A DNA stretch of 64,000 nucleotides from Jacaranda mimosifolia. Taxonomy: Eukaryota > Streptophyta > Magnoliopsida > Lamiales > Bignoniaceae. A program made the translations under genes and the position numbers. The notes under the pieces are model-generated. The model was not told the DNA's origin. It was given only the letters and a program-made list of their open reading frames with translations, and did no database searches. The stretch spans positions 22,297,744 through 22,361,743 of the forward strand of contig CM032123.1 in the NCBI GenBank assembly GCA_018894105.1, read 5' to 3'. Within the stretch, counting starts at the first letter, position 1, and each line of letters begins with the position of its first letter. Below, piece by piece: positions 20,821 through 33,884 of the stretch.

Positions 20821-22076
20821 TTCCTAATTATCTTGCTACAGTTGCGGGCTTCTTATTCATCATCTGAAAAGGAAACAACGTATATTAAAAGATGATGGGC
20901 CTTGTCCTACCCCATCAAAAGAAGAAAACAGGGCCTGAGTTTGTAACTTTCATTAGGTTATCATAATATTTATGAATATAAATTGTTTTGCCTAGCCAAT
21001 TATGAAAGTGAAATGCAAAGAATTTACCAATGAGAAGTCCTAAATTCTAATTAGCAAAAGACATCGAAAATCATCTTCCTTCTCCACTTTTATCTTTTTC
21101 TGAAAAAATAGCAGTTTAAGGAAAAAAAATTAAAATATATGCCGAAAACAGATTAATGAAACTTTTTAAAATATTCAAGTATCTTTCGAAATTGTACGTT
21201 TATAAATATTTTCTTTATATATTCCTTCAAAACACTATGGATATTCGTGCTTACTTCTTTATTTGAAAAAAAAGAAGAAAGAAATAACCAAATTAAGGTT
21301 GTTAGTGCTTTCATGATCAGAAATGGCTTTTTTGGGCAACTTCAGTACTCCATAGTATCCATTTTTGTTTCTTGGGATAATTATCAAAATCCCTGGTTGG
21401 TTTAGTTATGTACAAAAAATACCATACCCTTTATCTATTGAAATTACAAATACTTTTCATGACTAACACATATATCTGTTAAAATCAATGGAACTTTTAA
21501 AATATCCTTTTAATCCCAACAGAAAGTTAAAAACAGGAAATAGTTTGAAATTGCTTCTTAATCCTTAGAAAAAGCCAAAATAGTAAATAGTTCAAAATTA
21601 AAAATGTGAAAAATCTAGTTCACCCATTCGTTTTTCTAAAAAAATTAAGTTTTAATTGTCTGAGCTTCATGTAGCGCTACATAAATTCACCTTTGTTAGA
21701 ATACTACAATCATAATCAGAAGCAAGGTATACAAATAAAAAATTAACCTTTCCGCATCTCTTTTTAGTGAATGACCTTTTCTAATTCTAATACAAATTTG
21801 GTACTTGGTCAATCTAATAGAAATTGTATAAACCTCAAAACTCATCTAGATATGTTTTCATTTTCATTTCCTATTTTCAATGTCTTAACTGATATTTTGT
21901 AGATTGAATAAAGTCTTCATCAATCTTATCTGCAGATTTTTCTGTTTTAATAGATTTTTCTTCTTTCTCAAGACGTTGCTTGTATAATATTCACACGTTC
22001 GTTCTTGAAAATACAAAGTTCAATATATGGCAAATTCTATCCATTACAGATTTTATTTAGAGTTATTTTTGCTGCA
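20821..22076. other. Intergenic AT-rich DNA
   Basis: No open frame, splice-supported exon or terminal repeat that I can support. The right part (about 21900-22104) may be the decayed LTR that precedes the PBS-like site. Confidence 0.5.
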
Positions 22077-22364
22077 TCATGCTTGAGATTCATGCAATAT
22101 TAATATGTTATCAGAGCAAAGATCAAAGGATGTGTCCATCCAAAAAATATTTTGAGCAATTGATGGAGAAAGTGCGCGAGTAATCCAAGAAAGGACCATG
22201 GTATTGCATCTCTCCCAAAAAGGAAATGATGGATCAGTGGGAGCGGGGGTTTTGATTGAGTCGTCAACGAATTGAAGTTTGTTCTTGGATAATAGGGCCA
22301 TATGCATGGCTCGTGCCCATGAATGATAGTTCGATCCGGTTAGGATTGGAGAAACAAGAACCAA
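22077..22364 (-). pseudogene. copia gag N-terminal domain, inverted fragment
   Basis: Minus-strand frame contains LTGSNYHSWARAMHMALLSK, NKLQFVDDSIKTP, and WERCNTMVLSWITRALSPSI. These are the hallmark blocks of the copia gag N-terminal domain (L-T-G-x-N-Y-x-x-W, K-N-K-L-x-F-V-D, N-x-M-V-x-S-W). The fragment is in the opposite direction to the RT fragment that follows 50-100 bases away. It runs into a PBS-like sequence at its 3' side. Confidence 0.85.
22108..22121 (+). other. Degenerate copia PBS-like site
   Basis: ATGTTATCAGAGCA resembles the initiator-Met tRNA PBS TGGTATCAGAGC. It lies on the plus strand within the inverted gag fragment's 3' end. Suggests that a plus-strand 5' LTR ended near 22106. 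Confidence 0.45.
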
Positions 22365-22441
22365 AGCAGATTTTCATTTGGGTGTAAATAAAAGGGGCAT
22401 GAAGGTTGTTGTAAATGATCAAGAGCAGCCATAGAAAGAAA

Positions 22442-23555
22442 AGAAAGGAATCGATTAAAATGTCACTTTATGGACTAAAGCAAGCTAATAGGCAATGGTT
22501 TTCAAAGCTTTCTTCATCCTTAACCTGTTTGGGTTGCTCACAGTCAAAATCAAATTTTCGCTCTTTATTAAGTCTAACAACTCATCTTTTATTGCCATAC
22601 TTGTCTATGTAGACGATATCATTCTTGTAGGGAATAATATACAAGAAATCAATGACATCAAACACTATCTTAACCGCACTTTCAAGATTAAAGATCTTGG
22701 AGCTCTTAAATATTTTTTAGGTCTGGAAATCGCCAGAACTTCTAAAAGAATTTTTGTTTCGCAAAGAAAGTATGCTCTTGATATTCTTTTTGATGTTGGC
22801 TTTCTTGTATGCAAACCTGTTGCTATCCCAATGGACCCTGGTGTTAAACTTAGTAAAGATTTCGGTACTCCACTAAAGGATATCTTTGTTTATCAATGGC
22901 TTATTGGATGTCTCCTCTACTTATGCAACACACGGCCAAACATATGTTGTTGGACAGTTGAGCCAATTTCTTTCCACCTCGACTTCTCTTCATTTAAATG
23001 TTGTTGAACGTGTGCTTCACTATATAAAATCTGCTCCTAGGAAAGGACTTTTCTTCCCTGCTACTTCATCACTTCACCTTCATGCCTTTAGCGACTTTGA
23101 TTGGGCCGGACGTATTAATTCTTGCCGTTCTGTTACTAGATTTTGTGTTTATATTGGTGATTCCCTCATCAGTTGGAAATCAAAGAAGCAAAGCACTATT
23201 TCTCGATTATCCTTCGAAGTTGAATATCGTGCTCTCACTGCTACTACTTGTGAGCTCCAGTAGATTACTTATCTTTTGGATGATTTCCATTCATCACCTT
23301 CGAAGCCTGCTTCGCTTTCTTGTGACAACTGGTCTGCCATCCACATAGCCGCCAATCCTACTTTTCATGAATGAACGAAGCATATAGAGTTGGATTGTCA
23401 CATAGTCCACAAAAAACTTCATAGTGGATTAATACATTTGCTTCCAATTCGTTCCACTAATCAGCTTGCTGACATTCTTACAAAACCTTTGGCTGCTAGC
23501 TTGTTTAAGACATTAATTTCCAAGTTGGGCTTCGATGATATATACTACCCAACTT
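22442..23555 (+). pseudogene. copia RT C-terminal half and RNase H, broken
   Basis: The segment starts at MSLYGLKQANRQWFSKLSSS (norm SLYGLKQAPRQW). Catalytic YVDDIILVGNN, then FKIKDLGALKYFLGLEI and ISQRKY-like VSQRKYALDIL follow. RNase H shows FSDFDWAGRINSCRS and SLISWKSKKQSTISRLSFEVEYRAL, with the middle Glu preserved. It ends HIVHKKLHSG and NQLADILTKPL near 23500. Frames change near 22600 and 22990, and a stop precedes ITYLLDDFH. The N-terminal RT, integrase and protease are missing. Confidence 0.88.
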
Positions 23556-25459
23556 GAGATATAGTGTCCCATATTTTTCTTATTTATAAAACTTAATTAA
23601 TTGAGATTAGTTAATTATTTAAAAAATAATTAAATATTTTTTATTAGAATTAATTTCTTTTTTTTAAAAACTATTTAAAAAAGAAAGAAAGAAAGAAATA
23701 ATAAACTAGAAACTAAGTAGATAAGGATAAAATTTTCAGCAATTCTAATTCTTGTAGAACTCCTAATTTATTAGGTCTCCTTCTCCATATCACATTCAAA
23801 CAACTATTTCTCTCTACAATACAAATTCAAACCTTCATATTTCCCAACAAAATAATTTCTTTAGAAAGTTCTCAACCCATTCTTGTCCTTTGAAGAAATC
23901 CCAAATGGTATGGCAATTATAAACATAAGTTTAACGCTGTCAACTCTTATTCTCCCTTCTTCGTAGGTATGATCCCATATTTAAATTATGATATAAACAT
24001 AAGTTTTGGTTAAACTATATGTCATAGTATTTGTATTTTGTATGGTTTTGATATTTGCGAAGTTTAATAGTTGATGCTATTAGGTTTTGATTTTTAGATT
24101 CCAAGGTTAGAAGTTTTACATCAGCTCTTGGGTCGAATTTTAGTAATTTTATGTCAATTTTTTTTGTATCAAACTAAATATATTTAGAAGATATATGCAA
24201 ATTTTCACGTTTAAATAATTTTTCTTGAATTTTATAAAAATCTTGAAAGTTTCTTGCCAGATTGAGTGGCAAGTCTAAATAGTTTCTTTTTAAAAATTTA
24301 TTTACCCATTGAAACAAAAAAAAAATTAATTGAAAATTTTTATTATGAAACTTTGATGTGTTTAGAACATTACTATAAAATTTTAAAGTCTCAAACATTA
24401 TAGTTATTTTTCTAGAAATCTTCAAATATAACTGCTTTACTGTTTGTCGAGTTGGATCACTATCTTGAATTTGAGGGATTTGCTATATATGATAATTGAA
24501 GTATCTTAATTTATTAATTTTTGTAAAATTAATTTCAAAGTTTTCTAGAATAATCTGGCAATATTAGAACCCTAAAGTTTTTATTTTATTTACGAAATAC
24601 ATTGATGTGTCATGTTAGAAATCTTTCTACAGAGAATACCTATTTGTTTTCATGAGAATATCGTAATACATTTTTATCTTAGTTCCCAATTGAATTTGAA
24701 AAATCTTTAAACAGTTAAGTCATAGATCTATCTCATCAATTTTTACCGGATTTTGAATAACTTTCATCCGAGGTATGTAGAAAAAGTTACGGTCAAAATA
24801 CAATAAGGTGTCATGTGAAAAACTTTTTGAAAAGTGAAATTGTTCCATTTTTGTACCATTGCTACCTCTTGGACTCAATTTTTCTATCTTATATTAGCTG
24901 ATCTAGACTGTAACATCAATAGAAAAGTTTTAGTACTCTTTCTTGACTTTCTAATGCCGCAAGAATTGAGTCAATTGGATATCTAGAAAGAAAGTTATGA
25001 GCAAATCAACAAAGTACATATGAAAGAACAAATTCTTAATAAGTTTTGTGAATACGTATATACTAGGCTAATGACATACAAAAACTTTTTGTTAGTATTA
25101 GTTTTAAAGTTTCATTGATCATTGTCTTGAACTTTTGGATGAATTTGATATTAGAATTCATGGATCAAATCAGAATGTTAATTGAATTGAGTAGTACTCC
25201 TATGTCAGCAAGTGTTTTGGGACTTAAGATGTTAGGATCGACCCTTGATTCTATTGGTACATACAGTGATATTATATAATACCTTTCAAAACCCAAAAGA
25301 TTATATACTATAATGCATTCCATGAAACTTTTCTTCAATTTACATGTACTATATTTATTTCCACTGTGCACATAAAATTTTTCTTATTTTGTTACAAGTT
25401 AAAAGAAAACATGTTCTTTTATGATCTCTTTTTATTTAATAATGTTTCTAGACTAGCAG
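23556..25459. other. AT-rich DNA, partly LTR-like
   Basis: No gene. Around 24740-25010 there are runs such as AACTTTCATCCGAGGTATGT and AAAGTTACGGTCAAAATACA that look like the interior of chromovirus-type LTRs. This may be the left part of the LTR ending at 26346, but no TGTAACACC start was found. Confidence 0.35.
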
Positions 25460-26346
25460 TCAAATTCAATGATCAACTGATGACTGGATTTACTATTACT
25501 ACTATTGTTACTGTTACTGTTAGTTGGATCCAACTTGATTTGGGTGTGCTAGCAGCAGGGTTGCCGGTTGAACCCCAAGCACCCATGGCCTAATCCCCCC
25601 AGCGCACAACAGAAGCCATATGTGACTGAAGTGGGTCCTAGGATTTCCCGAGGACTTAGGCTGGGGCATTGTTTGGTAAGGTCACACCTTGTCCGAAGTA
25701 ATAAGAGACTATTATGGTGGAAATTATAAGGTTGATTGGCTATAGCAAACACTGGTTTGATTATCGCATTTAATTATTGGTCTATTAAAATATTTACTGT
25801 TATATTCCTGCTTTACTGCTATGTAATGCATAACTGCTTTTAATTGTCTTCTCAAATGTTTGTAACTATTTTTCATTGTTATTCAAATGTTTATTATTGT
25901 TTCTCGCTATTTTTCTCAAGTACTTATCACTAAGCATCTTTTGATTATGATATATTCTTTAACTCATATTGCACACACTTAGCATTCATTGAGTCCTTTA
26001 ACTTCCTTGAACTCTATTTTTCTTTAACTTCCTTCTGACAAATCTAGACCCTAACCCTAGTGAGAAGGTGGACCTACTTTCAATAAGCATCAAAACTAAA
26101 GTATTTTGGGACTTTTGTAGTAGTCTTAGTATATAATGATGTTAGCTTGTTAGTTTCTTTATGAATTTTAGTTGAGGTTAGAGTATTGTTATTTGAGTTT
26201 TCATGTTCAAGATTTGTTTAAGTTATTTTCAGTGCTTGGAGTTATTTTGTTTAAGATTATGATTTTGGGTTAGATGGCTTCTATTATTTGGGTTTAAGTT
26301 TCACACCTCGAGATTATACTGCATGGTTTGATTTTGGGGCGTGACA
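25460..26346 (+). repeat. 3' part of a 5' LTR of a chromovirus-like element
   Basis: Ends ...GATTTTGGGGCGTGACA directly before a PBS (26350-26361), the usual Tekay/Del arrangement. A CATTGAGTCCTTTAACTT motif at about 25988 resembles the TCACTNAGTCCTT block in the other long LTRs, about 360 bases from the end, as in those. Its sequence otherwise does not match the 3' LTR at 30817 (see findings). Left limit is not known. Confidence 0.5.
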
Positions 26347-26349
26347 GAG

Positions 26350-26361
26350 TGGTATCAGAGC
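26350..26361 (+). other. Primer-binding site (initiator Met tRNA type)
   Basis: TGGTATCAGAGC is the exact common PBS complementary to the 3' end of tRNA-iMet. It sits 3 bases after the LTR end at 26346. Confidence 0.85.
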
Positions 26362-29300
26362 TTAGGTTTTGAACTTAGGTTATGTCGTGATAAGATCTTT
26401 GGACTATGGAATATGAGGTTAGAATTCTTATGAATTGATTTCGGTATTTAGGTTTAACTATTGAAATAATTGATTGAATGTTATCTGATATTGAGATTAT
26501 GAAGGATTCTATTAGGTTAGCTAGTTGATACGGCCGAACACTTTTGGCACTTGACAATAGGATCCATGACATTATATGAGGTTGGGATTGAAAATGCACT
26601 AGAATTTATTAGTTTTCTTCCCTTCAGAATTGTGAATCCCTGGCCATCTTCATTCAAGACCCCTTAGAGTACTTTGATATTTTGTTTTACTCATCTAGGC
26701 TTATTTTGATAAAATGATGGGTCAAAGCCTATGTAAGTCAGTTCATTATATAGATGCTTTACCCTATATGATCAAGGTTAAGGAAAGCGAACGATACAAT
26801 CTTAGTTGCAAGCAACCCATTTCCAAGAAATTTAATACCCCTTGAAAGGATTACCCCAACCTAATTGTACATTAGCTTGAGGAAGATAGGGACCATTATA
26901 GAAGGAAACATCTTTGATATGATTATATAAATAGAGATTTGAGGAATTAGAAAAACAACTAGATGTTTATTAACAAGGGTTAGATCATCAAAGCAATGAG
27001 TTACAAGAGTGACATCACCGAGGACAAATGGATTTTAAATAACCATGAGAGATCTTAGAGAAGTACAACATTTGTTAACTTGTTTTATTGATGAGTTAGA
27101 GGAAGAGGATCTAGAAAAGGAGCCAACTGAAGAAGAGCCCAATAAGGAAAATGAATAAACTTTAAGAAAGACTTAGAAAAAGTGGGCTCGAATAAGGATA
27201 TTGAAGAGATAGTACCAAATGAGGACAATGATAAAGATTAGAATATGAGAGTTATCATTTAGAATTGGATAGGGTTTTTATTCTAAATTTTTTTAGAATT
27301 GGATAGGATATCCAATTTTTATTCTGAAATTTCAATTTGTGTTGTAGAGAAGACATTGTGACATAAGGAGAAGGGGATAACGTTTGTTAAAGAATACAGA
27401 AGACCTCTAGACTTAGTACTAGAATCTTGAAGAAAAATATCAAGTCAAGATATAGAAATCAACGAAGAAGGATTTGAAGAAAAATACTTGGGAATATGTA
27501 TGTATATCGTGCATATATGTTAGGGAAACTTAACTTGTCGGGGAGATGGTTGTTTTAAATAGAGTCAAATTCGATACTGGGAATAACAATTGAGATTAAT
27601 GGTGTTTGACCTGTACGTATGGTCGTAACTTGAATGGTATGAACATTTGGGAAATTTGAGTAATAATCATAAAAGAGTTAATCGAAAGGGCTATGAGTGA
27701 TAAAAGATAAGAAAGATGTGTGACTACCCATAGGATATGAGGCTTTGAGGAAATGCCTTATTGATCCAAGAAGAAAGATGAAACACTTTCAATTGTGATT
27801 AAAAACGTTAAGACCTTTAAGAATGAGATTTGTATACACACATCAATAGAATTGTAGGTATGGCTCGGGTATAACTACAAATGGACAAAATAACAAAGCC
27901 CCACAAAGTCTTACACCCCATTTTGTTATCTCGTAGTTTCAGAAATGAAAAAGTGACTCTGATGTGATTTAACAATTGATACAGTTAAAAAAACAATCCT
28001 AGTACTCTTAAGAACTAGATAAACATATGTATATACATAAATATATATTTTCAGTAACTCTGTATAAATGTAATTGTGCGCACATATTTGAATTCGAGAA
28101 AACCCTGTCAAATATTCAAGTACACTATGCTTTGCAACAACATAGCAACTTTAGCACTATGTAGGAATGTCTCGAGTTGAATGAAAGAGACTCCATTGCC
28201 CCAAGATCAGCTTCGAAAGTCCAGAATATTGTTGCACCAGAAGACATAGACATAGATTGATTACACTGGAGTGACAATTGCCAATTAATCAACTCAACCC
28301 ATTTGAATACCACAATGTAGCCGCTATGAACAGAGACACTTATGAAAGGATAAACAGCAACGCCACTCTCTCATGACACCCTCAAGAATAGATTATAAAG
28401 CAAGATAATGTAGGATATAATCATGGTTATGGCAAAATGAAGCCTATATGATTTATGAATACATAAGCTTAGGCCGACTAATTTTGAAAGGTATTGTAAA
28501 AGATCCATAGAGAATGCCACGGATATTTGAAATCCATTCACCAAAGGTTATGAGGAGATTGGTAATTAGAACAGAAGGGCCTGGATTAAATGTGTAAAGG
28601 GATCCTCTGAGTATTAATAAATGACCACGGAATTATTGATACCGATTTGGAAAATATTAATAAGAACCGAACTAATCTATTAAGTGTCAAACTGAAATAT
28701 CCTACTCATGTATATTACTTAACTCATTGTAAGGGCTTATAATTTATTTAAGGTTAAGCCAAGTCAAGGATACCTATAGTTATAAGTCTGAGGAAATATT
28801 GAAAACTACCTCTTACCTCATGCTATGGGTACCATGAGTTGAAAAGACGTCATTCAGAGTGATTGATGCTCTCATAGGATTTACTGAAGTGATGCTCTTG
28901 TGGTTTATTGATAAACGCAGGTAAGTTAGTAACTTTAAAGGTATCATAAAAGACCTTATGGAACGCACTTCAGATAAATTTTAGAATTTTATTCACCAAA
29001 TTTTATGAAAGGATTAGTAAAGACGTTGATTGAAAATGTGAGAAAGTCATTAGAACATCGAGAAACGACCATGTATCATTGATAAGGAATTGCGAGACAA
29101 GAATAAGAACTAAACAAGCCTCATTGAATATGGAATTATGATAACTTGCCACGCACATTACTTGGCTTCGTGTAGGATATGAAGGTTATTTAAGGTTGAA
29201 TAAGTTGAGAATGTTCTTAATTAGAAGTTAATGGAAAAGGTATATTGGGAATTACTTCTTATTCATAATATAGGCACTATGGACTACAATAATGTCATTT

Positions 29301-30803
29301 GGGTAATCAGGATCCTACAACATTTGCAGACATGATATATAGAATGTTTTGATCTATAGGATTAATTTCCGACGATTCTACTAAGGACAAGTAATGAACT
29401 TGGGATCAAGGAAAGAGCTATACTATATTTACACTTGAGATTAGGGAGACCTATAGGAATACCAAGTGTGTGTTAAGTAATAATCTGAGTATAAAAAAAG
29501 AAGAAGGTATGTTTAAAGTTGTGTACCACCATAAAAGAATATCAAGGTAATCTTGCCAAGATTGAGGTTATAGCCAATCAGAAATTGCAACATGACCCTA
29601 CTAAAACCAAGATTTTTAAACGATGGAAGATAGACTGGAGATATGTCAGAAATACAAAGTCCTTTAGGTTCTGTCTATTAATATCACATGTGTATTCAAA
29701 TTTTTTGTTAGATGGTGAATATATTGAATCACTAAGTAAGGAAAATTGGTGACCTTAATACATGAGGAAAGGTACGAAGAGATCCTATAAAATGAAAGAG
29801 ATGATTAGCTTATGCTAGTTATTATTTCCTTATAGGAGGTACCGAATTGCTTTATGCTTTTGTACTCTCAACAAAAATTAGATTATAGGAAAGGGATCAT
29901 AGGTGCTCCAAGAAAACTTAAACCGTACAAGAAGAATTATTCCTTTAAGAATATATAACTTGTCGCTTTGGTTTGCCTCACTAAAATGACATCCCTCTTA
30001 AGGACTAAGGGAATTCCCTGGAAAAGTATGAATTATAGCATGTTATCTAAGTATAGACATTCGAATCAAAAGAACGAGAGGAATAAGGTAATATATCTAA
30101 TTTGTGAATGTGAAGTTCTATTTGGAATTGAAGTATTGCGAAGCACATTATTTCTTGAGAGAAATTAGAATTTGATCATATTAAAGTCAAGACCACTGTA
30201 AGTTGAAGAAGATCGAGGAAAATATCAGGAATAAAAGTTTCTTAGGCTTTGACAATTCATGTCAAATAGTTCTCCCTAAGGTCGTGGATCTGCTGATTAA
30301 AATAATTGAAATGAGACTAATCTTTAAATGAGGGGAGATATGTAGAGAATTTTGAGGGTTAAAGAGATGGATTAATCTTGATACTAGTTTACTCTTCTGT
30401 GGGAAAACTTAAGAAAATATTAAAGATGCCTATACCCGAAATGACTATGGGGTCATGAGGGAAGGATTTCAACAGCATTAGAAAGATTTGAGACACAGAG
30501 ACAGATGATCTTGCGGGACCAAGTTATGAAAGACAACCCCAAACACCTAATGAAAATTGGAATGCTCAAGTGAGCATGAGTAAGCGAAGAAACCCACATT
30601 AATGATTCCTAATAAAAGGAATTTCCACTTTTCTACGACACGTAAGAGATACTTGAGGTTAGAGAAAGGAATATGTAGAGCCCATTGGATTAAGAGAGAT
30701 AGGAAACCGCAACAAAATTATCCTTGGGAATAGTAAGATGGTAAGTGGAGACACTGCAAGATCTTTCATATGTCAGAAAGGAATTTAAGGACCAGATTCC
30801 CTT
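26362..30803 (+). pseudogene. Heavily decayed gypsy (chromovirus) gag-pol region
   Basis: No long frame survives, but short blocks are in pol order. At 29311-29349 DPTTFADMIYRMF matches the RT block NAPxxFxxLMxRVF. At about 29558-29581 KIEVIANQ matches the KI-E-A-I-x-x-W block after RT. At 29911-29946 RKLKPYKKNYSF matches the RNase H block SRQLKPHExNY. At 30781-30828 EFKDQIPLRGEICNTP matches the C-terminal end of Tekay-type pol that overlaps the LTR start. Gag, protease and integrase were not identified with confidence. Length (about 4.45 kb) fits the family internal region. Confidence 0.65.
28486..29390 (+). repeat. Diverged direct duplication, about 450 bp, within decayed pol
   Basis: Two segments align with an offset of about 445-450: AAAGGTATTGTAAAAGATCC (28488) with AAAGGTATCATAAAAGACCT (28938); ATTCACCAAAGGTTATGA with ATTCACCAAATTTTATGA; and TGGGTACCATGAGTTG with TAGGCACTATGGACTA. 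They are diverged, with small indels. Confidence 0.6.
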
Positions 30804-30814
30804 AAGGGGGGAGA
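30804..30814 (+). other. Polypurine tract
   Basis: AAGGGGGGAGA lies just before the LTR start TGTAACACC. It would prime plus-strand synthesis. Confidence 0.8.
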
Positions 30815-30816
30815 TT

Positions 30817-33225
30817 TGTAACACCCCGAATTTTAAATCCAAAAGAAAAAAAAAAGGAAATGTGAAATTGATAAGTTTGGCTAAATTAAATTTTGGGTTT
30901 GATTTAGTTACAATCTAGAATTAAATATTTATAAATGAGGGTTTGAATTAGAAATAAGAGAAGAACTTGATTGTTTAAAATTATAAAGTTTAGGGGGTTA
31001 ATGTGAGTGAATTAAAAGTCTGAGGACTTAAAAAAATTTAATTTTAGACCTAATTGCCCCAAAATAGAAATATTAGGGGCCAATGTGTAAGAATTAAAAG
31101 TTTAAGGATTTAATTAAAACTGAGGGACCAAAGTGAAAGGCAGTTCAAAGTTCTAGGGTAAGATTGAAGGCGGTCAGAAATGTTGGGACCGAATTTAATA
31201 AACTAAAAAATAGTTTATATATATATATATACACACAATGAAGGACACAACTCCCTCAAATTCTCACAAGACAACCTAATCTCTCCCAAGCTCTGATTTG
31301 CTCCATTCTAGCTCCAAATTGAATACTAAAGCCATGGTTGGATTCCCATCAGCTCAAGGAATCAAACCATACCAAAAACACTAGAAACTATCAAACCTAT
31401 TGTTGGAAATGAAGAGGCCAATGACGATGGGCGGCGAGTTTGGTAGTTCTGCCACTTTTGGCGGCAGAAAGTTGTTGATTAAGGTGGGTTTTGGTCTTGA
31501 GTTCATGGGCTGGCGATGAGTGGTGTCAATTTGGAGCTTCGATGGCTTGTGATGGAGAATTAGAGCTGGTGGTTAACAACGGAGGATTAAGGTACGGCCG
31601 CAGCTTCAAACAGCCAATTGACTGGCTTATCATCATTGGAATAAGAAATTTTTTGGGCCATTTTGTTGGGCTTACTGAGACATACTTGACGGTGGTGGTG
31701 ATTTCCATCTCCAGCAGCGGCAACATTAAGACAATAAAGTCGAAATGATTGGGCTCAAATAAGTAAAGTCCTAAAACACTGAAGTATCATGTAATTGGAA
31801 GATTAAGGCCAATTGAGATAAGATATAATTGAACTCGAGTGTCAAAATAACCTTATGTTTGGTAAAGACATTAACTATATTTATAATTTAGAATTAGAGG
31901 ATTGATAGAATAATAACTTAGGTTATTTTATGACAGTGCTCCATTTGACTAGGAAGTCAGGACCTAAGTGACTATACAACTAGAAATTCCTTTGCATTTG
32001 CGAGGTAAGTTTATACTCAATAGTATGAGATTTCTTTGTTGGGGAAAGAACATATATACTTGTTAGATATCCTGAATTCCTGATCGCTTGATTCCTTTCA
32101 ATCGATGTGTTGAAAATAGTACTCCACATCGCCCTTTTATACTGAGTGCTTTTATTGATATTGATTGATATCGCTTTACCTGAAATTTGGCGATTGTGTT
32201 GAGGAAGCTAAAAAGTAATATCGAAATATATGTTTTTATCGCCATGTCTATCTTGAAACCAACCTGGTGCTGAATTAGTGATTTCGTGTTAACATAGAGA
32301 CTTAACGTGTTTAGTGAAATGCTATTGGACGTGTTAAGTGATAATAGTGAAAGTGTTTAATACCCTTAGGGGTGGGCCTAAGGATCGGTTACAAAAGACA
32401 GCTGGACGGAACGGATCGACGGTGACAGATCTTTCGGCCGATACCCATACAAAGTGTACATATAATCCCTACTCATTAGGCTAGATAGAGGTAGCCGCCT
32501 ATGAGTGGGATCAGACATGTGGCTAGCCATGCCTAGTGAGTGATTAGGTGTTCGAGCCGATCACTCGGTACTTTGGAGGAATAAGAATTTTCGTGTTTTT
32601 GAAAGTGGAGTGATAGGATAGGAGAACTACCAACAGCAAAAGTATGAAAGTGATTATTAATTTATTTTTATGCTTTGAAACTCAAATATTTAACACCAAT
32701 CTAGTGGTTGTTCAAGTGGCACGTCGACCCCTTGTAGTCATGATTGTGATTTAAACCTCTGTGAGATAGTGAATTTGTGAAGTCTCATTATTGGTATTGG
32801 ACGGTGATGAAATGAATCGCTTTAAATCTTGACTAAAATCTTCTCTCACGACTTCTGAGAATTTTAATGCTTCTACTTGTTGCTTATATAATATTTGAGA
32901 AATTATCACTCTGCTGTTAGTGCTAAACTATCTCACTAAGTCATTCGGATTTATGTTGTTTTAATATTCTCCATTCTTTACCTCAGATAAGAACAAGTGA
33001 TGAAGATACACTAGGCCCAAGCGACACAAGAGGTAATGAGAGTGATAGAAGTACTAAGTGTAATTCATAATATTTTGTTTCATAGTTAAATCTCTGGCGG
33101 GTGTTACTTGTAGAAATTAAATACTTTGAATTTTCAAAAAGGTATTTTCTATTATTCAGGAGACTTGTGGTATAGAGTGAGTAGCATCTTGGTTGGGAGT
33201 AGGTGCTTCCCGATCGTGAAGTTAC
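30817..33225 (+). repeat. 3' LTR of the chromovirus-like element, end uncertain
   Basis: Starts TGTAACACCCCGAATTTTAA after the PPT. It contains GACGGTGACAGATCT at about 32420, shared with the solo LTR at 9297-12307, and a TCACTAAGTCATTCGG block near 32935. By the spacing in the other LTRs it should end near 33300, but no ...GTGACA or ...TACA end is seen. At about 33225 a CACTACCAAAAATA sequence begins that may be another insertion. ORFs at 31491-31748 and 32063-33297 are inside and are not genes. Confidence 0.6.
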
Positions 33226-33884
33226 ACTACCAAAAATATACATCATCAAACTTGAAGTTAAGAGTATATTACAAATATGAGAGATTACTTCCATCAACTT
33301 TTATAATTGTCTCAATATTATTTTTATATTGTCAAAATTTGCTAATAAAAAGTTTTAGGTTTTCATCGTTAACACAATAATAGAAAACTCATTCCCAAAT
33401 ATTTGAAGCAACTTCTTTCTACGGTACATAAATATATTGTTTTTTTTTTAGTTGCCTAAAATTTATTGATTTATTTTTTGCTATGTAAAAATAGAAATAT
33501 TTTTATATTTTTACATTGTGTTTTTATGGATATGATGATATTATAGTAAATATGACTTATAATTGTCTTTGATATTCATACACTGTGATTTCATGATTTT
33601 TTTTTTTTAATTTTGTACAAAGTATCTTATTGAAAAATACGTTTGAATTAATGCATATATTAAAGTAGAATAATGTATATAAATTATATATCAATTGTAA
33701 TTATCCTAGTATTATATATGCTAGTATTATATATGTCATTAAAAACCTTTTAATTGAAAAAAGAAGAAATTCAGTTACCGCTACATACATGATTATCGTC
33801 ATATTTAATAGCCTTCCGAAATGTAAGGCATGTTTTAGGTTTTATTTTATGTTTTCGCTTTTCCTATATATATATAGAGAGAGA
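33226..33884. other. AT-rich DNA; possible CACTA-like terminus at its left edge
   Basis: CACTACCAAAAATATAC at 33229 could be a CACTA-type left terminus, but I found no subterminal repeats or right end. No gene. Confidence 0.3.

Noticed and set aside
28500..29500. Functional RT
   Set aside because: Only scattered blocks survive and no frame exceeds about 30 codons in the RT area; dead.
31491..31748. 85-aa ORF in the 3' LTR
   Set aside because: Within the LTR start region; low complexity, no domain and no splice context.
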